From positions 7,783-71,782 of the forward strand of contig CAZMJP010000001.1 of assembly GCA_964566895.1 (NCBI GenBank): 64,000 bases of DNA. The letters are read 5' to 3'. The notes under the pieces are model-generated. The model ran no database searches and was not told where the DNA came from. It saw nothing but the letters and a program-made list of their open reading frames with translations. This DNA comes from CAZMJP01 sp964566895 (GTDB taxonomy: Bacteria; Patescibacteriota; Patescibacteriia; UBA2591; UBA6264). The position numbers were made by a program, and so were the translations under genes. Positions 18,249 to 26,571 of the stretch are shown here, one piece after another (position 1 is the stretch's first letter; every line of letters starts with the position of its first letter).

Positions 18249-19118
18249 TCAACCATTCTTATTCAGGTTTTTAATTTTCTCCGCCAACTCAATCCATTTT
18301 TCAATTGATAACTCTTGGGCTCTTGTTTTCGGATTCAACCCCATTTGCTCAAATATCTTTGCTATCTTTTTTTTATTTTCCATAATTAACCCTCTTTTGA
18401 AAAAATTATTAACCAGATATTTCCTTGGCGAGGAAAAACCGGCCCGGACGACCTGAAAAAAAATTTCTTTGAGATCGGACTCTGAATCTTGAGTCAGCCG
18501 ACCTTGAGCCGGACTGGGAAAAACAATTTTCATAATTACAGAATCAACTCCCGGTTGCGGCCAAAAACCACTCTTATCCGCTTGACTGATAATTTCCGGC
18601 CGGGCGCAAGATTGAACCGCCACGGCCAATAAACTCATTTTAGGCGGCTGGGCAATAATCCGTTCGCCGACTTCCTTTTGCAATATCAAGACCGCTAAAC
18701 TCGGCCGTAACTCTTGACTTAAAAATCTTTTTAAAACCAAACCGGTAATGTTAAAAGGTAAATTGGCCACTATCTTAAATCCATTGCAACCTTGCAACAT
18801 TTTAACATTACAACATTTCGGGTCCAAAATACTGCCTTGAACAACCTCAATATTGCGATAATTTCGCAACTGGTCGTTTAAAACCCGAATTAGTTGTTTA
18901 TCAATTTCCACGGCAATGACTTTGCCCGCCTTAGCGGCGATTTCTTTAGTCAAAGTTCCCAAACCGGCGCCGATTTCCAAAACAAGGTCATTCTCTTTTA
19001 GCTCAGCGGCGGCAATCACTTTTTGAATAACCTCCCGGCTGATTAAAAAATTCTGCCCCCTTCTTTTTAAGGGCTTAAATTGATATTTCTGACATAAACT
19101 TTTAATTTCTCTAATCAT
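18249..19118 (-). CDS. rsmA: 16S rRNA (adenine-1518/1519) dimethyltransferase RsmA/KsgA
   Basis: About 289 residues. It uses S-adenosylmethionine to dimethylate two adjacent adenines near the 3' end of 16S rRNA late in small-subunit assembly. Visible motifs are RRGQNFL near the N-terminus, the SAM-binding motif LEIGAGLGTLT, the acidic VIAVEID that binds the ribose, and the catalytic NLPFNIT (family NLPYNIS/T). I chose the ATG at 19116-19118; a TTG three codons upstream is possible. Just before NLPFNIT the sequence PKCCNVKMLQGCNG is encoded by an 8-base simple repeat, an odd insertion-like segment in a variable loop (see findings). Transcribed opposite to its two neighbours, and probably monocistronic. 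Confidence 0.95.
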   Translation of the reverse strand: MIREIKSLCQKYQFKPLKRRGQNFLISREVIQKVIAAAELKENDLVLEIGAGLGTLTKEIAAKAGKVIAVEIDKQLIRVLNDQLRNYRNIEVVQGSILDPKCCNVKMLQGCNGFKIVANLPFNITGLVLKRFLSQELRPSLAVLILQKEVGERIIAQPPKMSLLAVAVQSCARPEIISQADKSGFWPQPGVDSVIMKIVFPSPAQGRLTQDSESDLKEIFFQVVRAGFSSPRKYLVNNFFKRGLIMENKKKIAKIFEQMGLNPKTRAQELSIEKWIELAEKIKNLNKNG

Positions 19119-19172
19119 AATAACCAAACCCAGAGATAAATAAATTTTAATCTCTCTTTAAAAAAAGTGACC

Positions 19173-19200
19173 TTGACAAATTTTTAAAATCCGCTATAAC
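19173..19200 (+). promoter_or_regulatory. Promoter of the anchored coiled-coil gene
   Basis: TTGACA (19173-19178) and TATAAC (19195-19200) with a 16-base spacer. The leader of about 37 bases ends in GGAGGAAGAG at 19230-19239, four bases before the ATG at 19244. Confidence 0.75.
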
Positions 19201-19243
19201 TTTAATAGAAAATTAAAACCTTTAAAATGGAGGAAGAGAAGAA

Positions 19244-19726
19244 ATGAAAATCAGCAAAGAGGAAAAACAAGGCCTAATGGCGATAGTGATTGTCATCGTC
19301 ATAATCGCCGCCGCTGTCTTCGCCATCAAAACGAGCGAAGACATCGCCGCACTGAAGTCCCAGGCTACGAGCCTGGAAACCCAGGCGGCGGAATTCAAAA
19401 ATGATATTATGGCCACCCTGGCAGCGATGGACGCAAACATCGCCCTGGTCGGCCAAAGGGCTACGGCTCTAGAAAAAAGATCTGCGACTCTAGAAAAAAG
19501 AGCCTGGGCTTTGGAAAAAGCCCAAAAGCAGGTCCAATCTCTGGCCAAAATCGGCAACCAAAAGGTTAATAACATTGTTGACCTTTTGGCCAAATACGTC
19601 TACGCCAAAGAAGGAAAAATCGAGGCCGACATTGGCAACAGGATAAAAAAATATTCCCAGACCGCAGACCAGAAGGTTTGGGACCAGGTCTGTCAGGACC
19701 TGGAGAAAAAACTGACTACTCAGTAA
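19244..19726 (+). CDS. Small membrane-anchored coiled-coil protein, function unknown
   Basis: A 160-residue protein. Residues 11-28 form a single hydrophobic helix (AIVIVIVIIAAAVFAIK), and residues 30-110 a coiled coil with Ala/Leu/Glu heptads, including two near-copies of ATALEKRS. The C-terminal 50 residues are polar and helical. The topology suggests one membrane anchor with a rod projecting from it. The gene has a strong -35/-10, an excellent Shine-Dalgarno site and its own hairpin terminator, and its codons are richer in G+C than its neighbours, suggesting high expression or recent arrival. The layout recalls small rod-like lipoproteins or envelope spacers, but no family was recognised. 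Confidence 0.8.
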   Translation: MKISKEEKQGLMAIVIVIVIIAAAVFAIKTSEDIAALKSQATSLETQAAEFKNDIMATLAAMDANIALVGQRATALEKRSATLEKRAWALEKAQKQVQSLAKIGNQKVNNIVDLLAKYVYAKEGKIEADIGNRIKKYSQTADQKVWDQVCQDLEKKLTTQ

Positions 19727-19731
19727 AAATT

Positions 19732-19754
19732 AAAGGGGCCAACCAGGCCCCTTT
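19732..19754. terminator. Bidirectional terminator between convergent genes
   Basis: A perfect 9-base stem, aaaggggcc (19732-19740) with ggcccctttt-side arm at 19746-19754, and a 5-base loop. On the minus strand it is followed by TTTAATTTTT, a good U-tract for the gene ending at 19778. On the plus strand the tail is shorter. Confidence 0.8.
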
Positions 19755-19777
19755 ACAATTGTAAATATTTTATTCTT

Positions 19778-22213
19778 TTAACCCTTAAAATCAACAAACC
19801 ATTCGGCAATTTTGCCTGGGTCCCTTTGGAGGACGTTAAGCGCATTCTTCTTGCCTAGCATTCCGACAGCGTGTTTGAAAAATCCTTTAGCCGTACTTTT
19901 ATCTAATCCCATATCTCGCCCCCAATCAAGAATAGCGTCTTTCACCGCCCCTCTCCCGCCAGCAGCCAAAACTTTGCCCACCTTATCTATGGATTGAGAA
20001 AAAGCGTCTCCAAAATCATCCAATCTTGACATCATTTTAACAGGGTCAACCTCTCCGCCCTTACTAATCAATGCTTTTAAAACCTCTGGCGTCATATGAT
20101 TCTTTAGATACTCGACAAACAACTCCGCCTTTGTCCCGCTAAATCCATAATTTCTGGCAATACCTTTAAACGCCTCAGCCCCGAGGCCAGCCAAAACATC
20201 TTTCCCTTGACTTAAGAGTTCATTCAATCGCGTCACTGATTCGCCGGCTTTTTTAAGAACATTGCTAATCTCGGGCGTGGTTTTACCGGCTAAAAACTGA
20301 TTAACGCCTCCCACTTCTTTAATCCGGGCCAATAATCCCGTGACGTTGTTTGTCTCAATCGGCAGCCTGGTCTTGGTCGCATATTCCAATAAAAGCCGAT
20401 TATTTTCCAGGATATTTGTTTTATCCGCCAAGGTTAAATTGGCCATTTTATCAAAAACTCTAAGGTCGGCTTGGTTTTTTAGCCTAAACAACTCTCCCCA
20501 TTTTATATTCTGGAGCTGTTCCGGAGTTATCTTATCCGCGTTAAAACTCTTAGGCAAGCCGTATTGCTCCGGGTTGTTAAAAATTTTATCTTTAAAATTG
20601 TCAATTAAATAAGTTTTTTGCGCCTGGTCCAGGTGACCATAAGCCGCTCCCATCCTGGCTTTTAACTGATTCTCCGCTTCGTGCCAGATATCTTTCCCCC
20701 CTTGATAACCAATGGGCGGAACTTCCGGAGCGGGCGGAGATTCCGGAACTGGCGCCTGTTCCGGTTTGGGCGAAACCGGTTCTTTTTTGCCAAATAATTT
20801 GTCTAAGACACCTGTGGCAATAGCTCCGACGCCAATGGCAACTACTTTTCTGACTGTATCTTTTCTTTTTTCTTTTTTTCTGATTCTATCCAAACCTTGG
20901 TCAGCCTGTTTGATAAATTCATCCAATTTCCCCTCTAACTTCCCCGCTTTCTGTTCAGCATATCTGGCCGAAAGCTCTTTGCCTAATTTTTCATAAGCCG
21001 GTTTTTTCAAAAATTTATTATCCCCAGAACTTTCCGCTCTTTGTTCAAAATAAGCCATTCGGTCAACCAATTCTTCGGTGGTTAATTCTTTAATATCTTT
21101 CTCTCCCAAATTCTTCCCCAGCCCCCAAACATCCTGCCTTATTTCCCCTCCTATTTTCAACAAATCATAAGTACCAAAAGCAGTGGTTGCACCCCTAAAA
21201 ATCTTCCGACCGATTGTCGCCCCGACTAAACCAATGCCCCCGCCGCTAAGAACGCCTATCCCAAGCAAACTGGTGCTGATGAGTGTTCTTAGCGATAGCC
21301 CTCTTAAAAGGACTTTTGTTACTCCTTTAAGAGCTCCCTTAAATAGTCTGGTTAATTTACTACCTTCTGATTTAGCGTTTATCTTTTGGACGAATTTTTC
21401 TCCCCAACTGGTCTTTTTCAATAACCATTCCGCATTATAATTTCCCAATTTTTTATAACCGTCGTAAAACTTTTTGCCAAAACCCTTTTCTTTATTAAAT
21501 TGCTCGGCTCTGAGGTCGGTAATGGCAATTTTTTCTTCGGCAATGTCTTCCATATATTCGGCTTTTGCTTCCTGATATTCTCTCAACATTTGCTCGTACT
21601 CTTCTTCAATTTTCCCTTTTTCTTCGCGAGATTTAAATAAACCCTTAAAGCCTTCGTATTTCTTTTTTAAAACTTCCACCTCAACCAATCTTTTTCTGGC
21701 TTCTTCCAAAATTTCTTTGGCTTTTGTTTTTTCCTCGGCAACCTCTTCAAGGATATTTTCGGGTTCTGCCTCAGGTTTTTCCGCCCCCTCTTCTCTCTCC
21801 GCTTCCTTTGTCTCTTTTTCTTTTTCCTCTTCTTCCCCAACGACTAAACCCTCTAATTGACTGTTTAACTCAACAATATCTTTATCAAGGTAGGCGTTCG
21901 CCGCTTTAAGATTAAATTGGTGCTTTTTCCTTAACTCTTTATTTTCTTCCTTGTCTTTTTTTTTCTTCTCAATTTGGCCGACCAACTCGCGGGCTGTCTG
22001 ATACGGCTCCAACCCCTTTTCAAGGTCTTTAATTTGCGATTCAATCAACTGAGAGGCTTTTCCTTTTTTGTTGGCTTTAATCTCGTTCAATCCCTGAAGC
22101 TCGTCTTCTTTGTTAAACAAAAATTTTTGGAACTCCTCCACTGAATTGAACTTTCTAATATTTTTTTCTCCCTCCCCTTCTTTAGGAGAAGAACCTAATT
22201 TTTCGATTTTCAT
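19778..22213 (-). CDS. Large coiled-coil protein with hydrophobic segments, function unknown
   Basis: An 811-residue protein without a signal peptide. Residues 1-240 are highly charged coiled coil. A hydrophobic Gly-rich stretch near 305-345 (TLISTSLLGIGVLSGGGIGL) and a shorter one near 455-475 (VVAIGVGAIATGVLDKLFG) may be membrane-inserted. A Pro/Glu linker near 480-505 leads to a helical C-terminal domain of about 300 residues beginning near KDIWHEAENQLKARMG. It follows a small acidic protein, start to stop about 40 bases apart, so the two are probably co-transcribed. Similar coil-hydrophobic-Pro-helical proteins occur in Patescibacteria near secretion genes, but I do not recognise a function. 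Confidence 0.78.
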   Translation of the reverse strand: MKIEKLGSSPKEGEGEKNIRKFNSVEEFQKFLFNKEDELQGLNEIKANKKGKASQLIESQIKDLEKGLEPYQTARELVGQIEKKKKDKEENKELRKKHQFNLKAANAYLDKDIVELNSQLEGLVVGEEEEKEKETKEAEREEGAEKPEAEPENILEEVAEEKTKAKEILEEARKRLVEVEVLKKKYEGFKGLFKSREEKGKIEEEYEQMLREYQEAKAEYMEDIAEEKIAITDLRAEQFNKEKGFGKKFYDGYKKLGNYNAEWLLKKTSWGEKFVQKINAKSEGSKLTRLFKGALKGVTKVLLRGLSLRTLISTSLLGIGVLSGGGIGLVGATIGRKIFRGATTAFGTYDLLKIGGEIRQDVWGLGKNLGEKDIKELTTEELVDRMAYFEQRAESSGDNKFLKKPAYEKLGKELSARYAEQKAGKLEGKLDEFIKQADQGLDRIRKKEKRKDTVRKVVAIGVGAIATGVLDKLFGKKEPVSPKPEQAPVPESPPAPEVPPIGYQGGKDIWHEAENQLKARMGAAYGHLDQAQKTYLIDNFKDKIFNNPEQYGLPKSFNADKITPEQLQNIKWGELFRLKNQADLRVFDKMANLTLADKTNILENNRLLLEYATKTRLPIETNNVTGLLARIKEVGGVNQFLAGKTTPEISNVLKKAGESVTRLNELLSQGKDVLAGLGAEAFKGIARNYGFSGTKAELFVEYLKNHMTPEVLKALISKGGEVDPVKMMSRLDDFGDAFSQSIDKVGKVLAAGGRGAVKDAILDWGRDMGLDKSTAKGFFKHAVGMLGKKNALNVLQRDPGKIAEWFVDFKG

Positions 22214-22253
22214 GGATTTAATTTAAAAAACTTTAAATATTTAAAATTTTTTC

Positions 22254-22583
22254 TTATGAAAAAATTTCTTCTTCTATTTTTTCCGACTCGTCAAAAAGCT
22301 CTTTTTTAACCTTTAAGGCTTCTTCCTCAATGATTTCATCCAAGTTGGCAAATTTTTTTTGCAAGAATTCGGCTTTTTCCTCGTCGCCCTTGTCAGCGAT
22401 TTCTTCAAATTCCCGATGTCCCTCCTCAGGCAATTCCTCCATCAAACGTAAGACAATTCTTTTTTCGGCTAACTCAGAAAATTTTTCAATTAAAGAAGCT
22501 TTTCTTTCTTCGGGCAAATCCTCCAAACCCAGAACTGAAATAATATTCTCATTAATTAAATTTTTTAAATTCTTTGTCTCCAT
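22254..22583 (-). CDS. Small acidic helical protein (DUF5663-like)
   Basis: A 109-residue, strongly acidic, all-helical protein from the ATG at 22581-22583; a TTG six codons upstream is a less likely start. The N-terminal pattern LINENIISVLGLEDLPEERKASLIEKF resembles small Patescibacteria proteins grouped as DUF5663, an assignment I make from memory only. No signal peptide or membrane segment. It lies just upstream of the 811-residue coiled-coil protein on the same strand and may be its partner. Function unknown. Confidence 0.72.
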   Translation of the reverse strand: METKNLKNLINENIISVLGLEDLPEERKASLIEKFSELAEKRIVLRLMEELPEEGHREFEEIADKGDEEKAEFLQKKFANLDEIIEEEALKVKKELFDESEKIEEEIFS

Positions 22584-22654
22584 AGTTTTAGATTTAACCA
22601 ATTAGATTGATGATTATCATCTATCACAAAAATCACTTTTTGTCAAGGGTGGTT

Positions 22655-25171
22655 TTAGACAACCAAATTAATCAACTTTCCGGGAACGAAAATGACTTTT
22701 TTAATTTTTTGACCGACCAGATATTTTTGAATTTTTAAGCTATTTACCGCCGAATCTTTAGCTTCGGATTCAGAAATATCAACCTCAGCTAGGATTTTAT
22801 CTCTGATTTTACCATTGACTTGGACAATCAGTTCGATTTGTTTTTTCTGAACCATTTTCTCGTTAAATCTCGGCCATTTTTCCTGAAATATACTATCTTT
22901 TTCCGACAACTTCGGATTAATCTGATGCCACAACTCTTCAGTCAAGTGTGGCGCAAAGGGAGCTAAGAGCAAAATCAAAGTCTTAAGGTAATCAATTGAT
23001 AATTGATAATTGATATTTGATAATTGATTAGTATATTCCATCAAAGCAGCCACGGCCGTATTAAATTTCATTTTGTCCAAATCTTGGCTGACTTTTTTAA
23101 TGGTCTGATGCCTAATCTGTTCTAATCGGCTTTTCTCCGGATTATCCAACGCTTTCTGATTTTTGTTTTGTCTAGAAATTAGGAACTTAGAACTGACAAC
23201 TGCCAGATTCCTAACCTTATTCAAAAATCGGCTCACTCCTTGAATCGTCTTCGTGTCCCAAGCAATGGCTTGATCAAAAGGCCCCATAAACATTTCATAA
23301 ACCCTTAAAACATCGGCTCCATACTCGGCAATAATCTTATCCGGATTAATGACATTGCCGAAACTTTTGCTCATTTTCCGGCCGTCTTCGGCTAAAACCA
23401 TGCCGTGAGAACGACGTCGGGCATAGGGTTCCGGCGTCGGCACCGCGCCGATATCAAATAAAAATTTATACCAAAACCGGGAATATAAAAGATGAAGAGT
23501 GGTATGTTCCATCCCGCCGTTATAAATGTCAACTGGCAACCAGTAGTCCAATTTTTTAAAATCGGCGAAACCCCGCTTATTTTTAGGGTCAAGATAGCGT
23601 AAAAAATACCAATTTGAACCAGCCCAGTTAGGCATTGTGTCTGTCTCTCTTCGCGCCGGTCCGCCGCATTTCGGACACCTGGTTTCGACCCACTCTTTAA
23701 TGCCAGCCAAGGGCGATTCGCCGGTTGGCAACGGCTGGTACTTTTTAACATAAGGAAGTTTGACCGGCAAATCCTTTTCCGGCACCGGCACTAACCCGCA
23801 TTTTTGACAATGAATAATCGGAATCGGTTCACCCCAATAATGCTGACGGGAAAAAACCCAGTCCCTGAGCTTATAATGGATTGCCTGGCCGCCCAGTTTA
23901 TTCTGTTCCAACCAGGCAGTTATTTTTTCAATCGCCTTTTCCGACGACAAACCGCTAAACTCTCCTGAATCCACCAAAACCCCATAATCCGTATACGCTT
24001 CTTCTGGTTTTTCTTCTCCCCTATTTTTATCTTCCCTCGGTTTAATCACTTGTCTGATTTCCAACCCATATCTTTTAGCCAGAGCGCAATCGCGCTTATC
24101 ATGAGCCGGGACAACCATGACCGCCCCGCCGCCGTAAGTGGCAATAACATAGTCGCCAACCCAAACCGGGACATTCTCATTATTGGCCGGATTAACCGCA
24201 AAGACGCCCGCCAAAGGCACGCCGGTCTTTTCTTTTTCCAAATCAGTCCTTTCTAATTCGCTTTTTTTCTTTGACGCCTTAATATATCCCTCCACTGCCC
24301 CTTGATTGTCAATTAACGATAGATTATCAATAATAAATTTATGCTCCGGCGCCAGCACTAACGCTGTCACTCCGAATAACGTGTCTACCCGAGTGGTAAA
24401 AACCTCAATCAACTGGTCGTTAACGGCCAGGGGCTGATTTTTGATTACTGTTTTAAATTTAACCACGGTCCCGACCGACCGCCCAATCCAATTGATTTGT
24501 TGGGTTTTGATTTTTTCCAAATAATCGACCTTTCCCAAATCTTGAATCAGCCGGTCGGCATAAGCGGTGATTTTGAGCATCCACTGCCTTTTTTCGCGCC
24601 TTTCCACCTCAGCGCCGCAACGCTCGCACTTACTATTAATCACCTCCTCGTTAGCCAACCCAATCTTACATCTCGGGCACCAGTTTATCGGAATCTCGGC
24701 CAGATAAGCCAAATTTTTTTCATAAAGTTTTAGGAAAATCCACTGCGTCCATCTATAATACTCGGGGTCAGAGGTGTTAATTTCCCTTGACCAATCAAAA
24801 GAGAGCCCTAAACTCTTTAATTGACGTTTGAAAAGCTTAATGTTCCTTTTGGTGATTTCTGCCGGGTGAATCCCGGTTTTAATGGCGTAATTTTCCGTGG
24901 GCAGACCAAAAGCGTCCCAACCAATTGGATACAACACATTATAACCCTCCATCCTCTTTTTCCGGCTTAAAGCGTCCAAAGCGCTATAACTTCTGACATG
25001 ACCGACATGAAGCCCGTCTCCAGAAAGATAAGGAAATTCAATCAAAATATACTGTTTTGGACTTTTCACCGACTCCTTAGCTTGATAAAGCTTCAATCTT
25101 TCCCAAATCCGCTGCCATTTTTTCTCTATTTTGCCGTAGTTGAACTCATTTTTAGGGTGTTGATAACTCAT
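22655..25171 (-). CDS. leuS: Leucine--tRNA ligase
   Basis: An 838-residue class I aminoacyl-tRNA synthetase that charges tRNA-Leu. It shows the HIGH-type motif in SGDGLHVGHVRSY, a zinc-binding CPRC...CERC knuckle near residue 170, the editing (CP1) domain with TTRVDTLFG and YGGGAVMVVPAHDKRD, a second Cys cluster CQKC...CPKC, the KMSKS loop (GRKMSKSFGN) near residue 605, and an anticodon-binding domain ending in a conserved LILLLAPFAPHLTEELW. Length is normal. A 35-base, 7-base-unit tandem repeat at 22994-23028 encodes an NQLSNINYQLSID-type linker in the anticodon-binding domain. The gene is divergent from the LysM-CHAP gene with only 20 bases between starts. Confidence 0.98.
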   Translation of the reverse strand: MSYQHPKNEFNYGKIEKKWQRIWERLKLYQAKESVKSPKQYILIEFPYLSGDGLHVGHVRSYSALDALSRKKRMEGYNVLYPIGWDAFGLPTENYAIKTGIHPAEITKRNIKLFKRQLKSLGLSFDWSREINTSDPEYYRWTQWIFLKLYEKNLAYLAEIPINWCPRCKIGLANEEVINSKCERCGAEVERREKRQWMLKITAYADRLIQDLGKVDYLEKIKTQQINWIGRSVGTVVKFKTVIKNQPLAVNDQLIEVFTTRVDTLFGVTALVLAPEHKFIIDNLSLIDNQGAVEGYIKASKKKSELERTDLEKEKTGVPLAGVFAVNPANNENVPVWVGDYVIATYGGGAVMVVPAHDKRDCALAKRYGLEIRQVIKPREDKNRGEEKPEEAYTDYGVLVDSGEFSGLSSEKAIEKITAWLEQNKLGGQAIHYKLRDWVFSRQHYWGEPIPIIHCQKCGLVPVPEKDLPVKLPYVKKYQPLPTGESPLAGIKEWVETRCPKCGGPARRETDTMPNWAGSNWYFLRYLDPKNKRGFADFKKLDYWLPVDIYNGGMEHTTLHLLYSRFWYKFLFDIGAVPTPEPYARRRSHGMVLAEDGRKMSKSFGNVINPDKIIAEYGADVLRVYEMFMGPFDQAIAWDTKTIQGVSRFLNKVRNLAVVSSKFLISRQNKNQKALDNPEKSRLEQIRHQTIKKVSQDLDKMKFNTAVAALMEYTNQLSNINYQLSIDYLKTLILLLAPFAPHLTEELWHQINPKLSEKDSIFQEKWPRFNEKMVQKKQIELIVQVNGKIRDKILAEVDISESEAKDSAVNSLKIQKYLVGQKIKKVIFVPGKLINLVV
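22994..23028. repeat. Five tandem 7-base units inside leuS
   Basis: Units aattgat, aattgat, aattgat, atttgat, aattgat run without a break. The unit is not a multiple of three, so three units are needed to repeat the frame. It encodes a polar linker between two helices of the anticodon-binding domain. Confidence 0.9.
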
Positions 25172-25191
25172 CTTGATTATTTGAAATAATA

Positions 25192-26541
25192 ATGCTAATA
25201 TACAACAATATGCGAATGAGACGGATAAACCATAGCATCAAATCTTTAATCAGACAAGCCCGCTTAAGTCCTCTCCTTAAAGATTTAGGCAGGCAAATTA
25301 ATAAACTGGGCCGGCGACTAATCCTGGCTCTAATTTATGTCGTCCGAACATCTTATCAACAAACAAAGAAGCTACTTCTGTCCCATCTGACCAGAAGTCT
25401 CATTTTTATAATATTTATTATAATAAAAGCGGCCAAAATAACATTCAGAAAAATCTCTAACGGAATCAGACAATCTCCAACAATCGCCCTTGTCCTCGTT
25501 TTCTCGCTTTTCTCCTATTTTGAAATCCAGACAATCTATAAAAATTCTCAAAATAACGGTTTATTAACCAGAATAACCTCCGAAGAAGAATTTTTTATTG
25601 AAACGGGCCTACCAAAAACGATTGAACAAGAACCTGAGGATGCCCGAAGGGACGACTTTCGGATTGCCGCTTTTCGGGAAGAAGATGACCTGGATGACCT
25701 TGAAGAAATTATCCTGACTTTGGGCGGAAGCACCCTCATCATCCCAGAAACAGAGTTTGACAAATCAATACCGTTAACTCGGACTGAGGTAGAAAAATAT
25801 ATTGTCCAGCCGGGCGATACAATCTCAACCATTGCCCAAAAATTCGGCCTTAAATGGAATACTATTCTTTGGGAAAACAATCTCAATTACTGGTCAATTA
25901 TTCAGCCGGGGAACGAACTTAAAATTTTGCCTTTAGATGGCGTAACTCACAAAACAAAAAAGGGAGAAAATCTTTCCTATATTGCTCAAAAATATAAAGC
26001 CAATTTGGGAGATATTTTAAAGTTTAATGATTTAAACGAAAATTCATCTCTTGAACCGGGAGATATTCTAATCATTCCTGACGGAACGCCGCCGCCGCCA
26101 CCGCAACCTGTTTACCAGACAAAACCTATCTTTGTCCAAGAAGACTATTCCAGCTACTTAGATTGGCGGCAAAATACTCAATGCCATAAATTTGTCTATA
26201 AACAGTGCACTGATTGGGTGGCTTTTAAATGGGCGACCGAACAGGGCCAATGTGTTCCTCCTGACTGGAGCCATGCTAAATATTGGTTTAATAAGGCAAA
26301 AAACGCGGGATACGCTACCGGGGACAAACCCCGTCAAGGAGCTATTCTGGCTTTAACCTGCACCAGTTGGATTTGTGGAGTTTGGGGACATGTAGCTTAT
26401 GTGGAAAGCTTTGACGCCAGTACGGTCACTTTTTCTGAAATGAATGGATTGAAACAACAGGCCTATTCAAAACGTTCCCTTAAAAATGTTACTAACCAAT
26501 GGCAAAACGGCTGGAAAATCCTCGGCTATATTTATCCGTAA
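25192..26541 (+). CDS. LysM-CHAP cell-wall hydrolase-like protein
   Basis: A 449-residue envelope protein. One membrane segment lies near residues 68-80 and a second near 98-108. Two LysM peptidoglycan-binding domains follow: VQPGDTISTIAQKFG...IQPGNELKILP near 205-250, and TKKGENLSYIAQKY...LEPGDILIIPD near 255-298. After a Pro-rich linker comes a CHAP amidase/peptidase domain with the catalytic Cys in QCTDWVAFKWA near 342 and the His in WGHVAYVE near 400. The protein probably binds and cuts or remodels peptidoglycan on the outer face. The ATG at 25192 lies only 20 bases from the divergent leuS start; an alternative ATG is at 25210. A hairpin terminator lies 34 bases after the stop. Confidence 0.92.
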   Translation: MLIYNNMRMRRINHSIKSLIRQARLSPLLKDLGRQINKLGRRLILALIYVVRTSYQQTKKLLLSHLTRSLIFIIFIIIKAAKITFRKISNGIRQSPTIALVLVFSLFSYFEIQTIYKNSQNNGLLTRITSEEEFFIETGLPKTIEQEPEDARRDDFRIAAFREEDDLDDLEEIILTLGGSTLIIPETEFDKSIPLTRTEVEKYIVQPGDTISTIAQKFGLKWNTILWENNLNYWSIIQPGNELKILPLDGVTHKTKKGENLSYIAQKYKANLGDILKFNDLNENSSLEPGDILIIPDGTPPPPPQPVYQTKPIFVQEDYSSYLDWRQNTQCHKFVYKQCTDWVAFKWATEQGQCVPPDWSHAKYWFNKAKNAGYATGDKPRQGAILALTCTSWICGVWGHVAYVESFDASTVTFSEMNGLKQQAYSKRSLKNVTNQWQNGWKILGYIYP

Positions 26542-26571
26542 AAATAACCTAAAGACAATTAAAGCTAAAGG

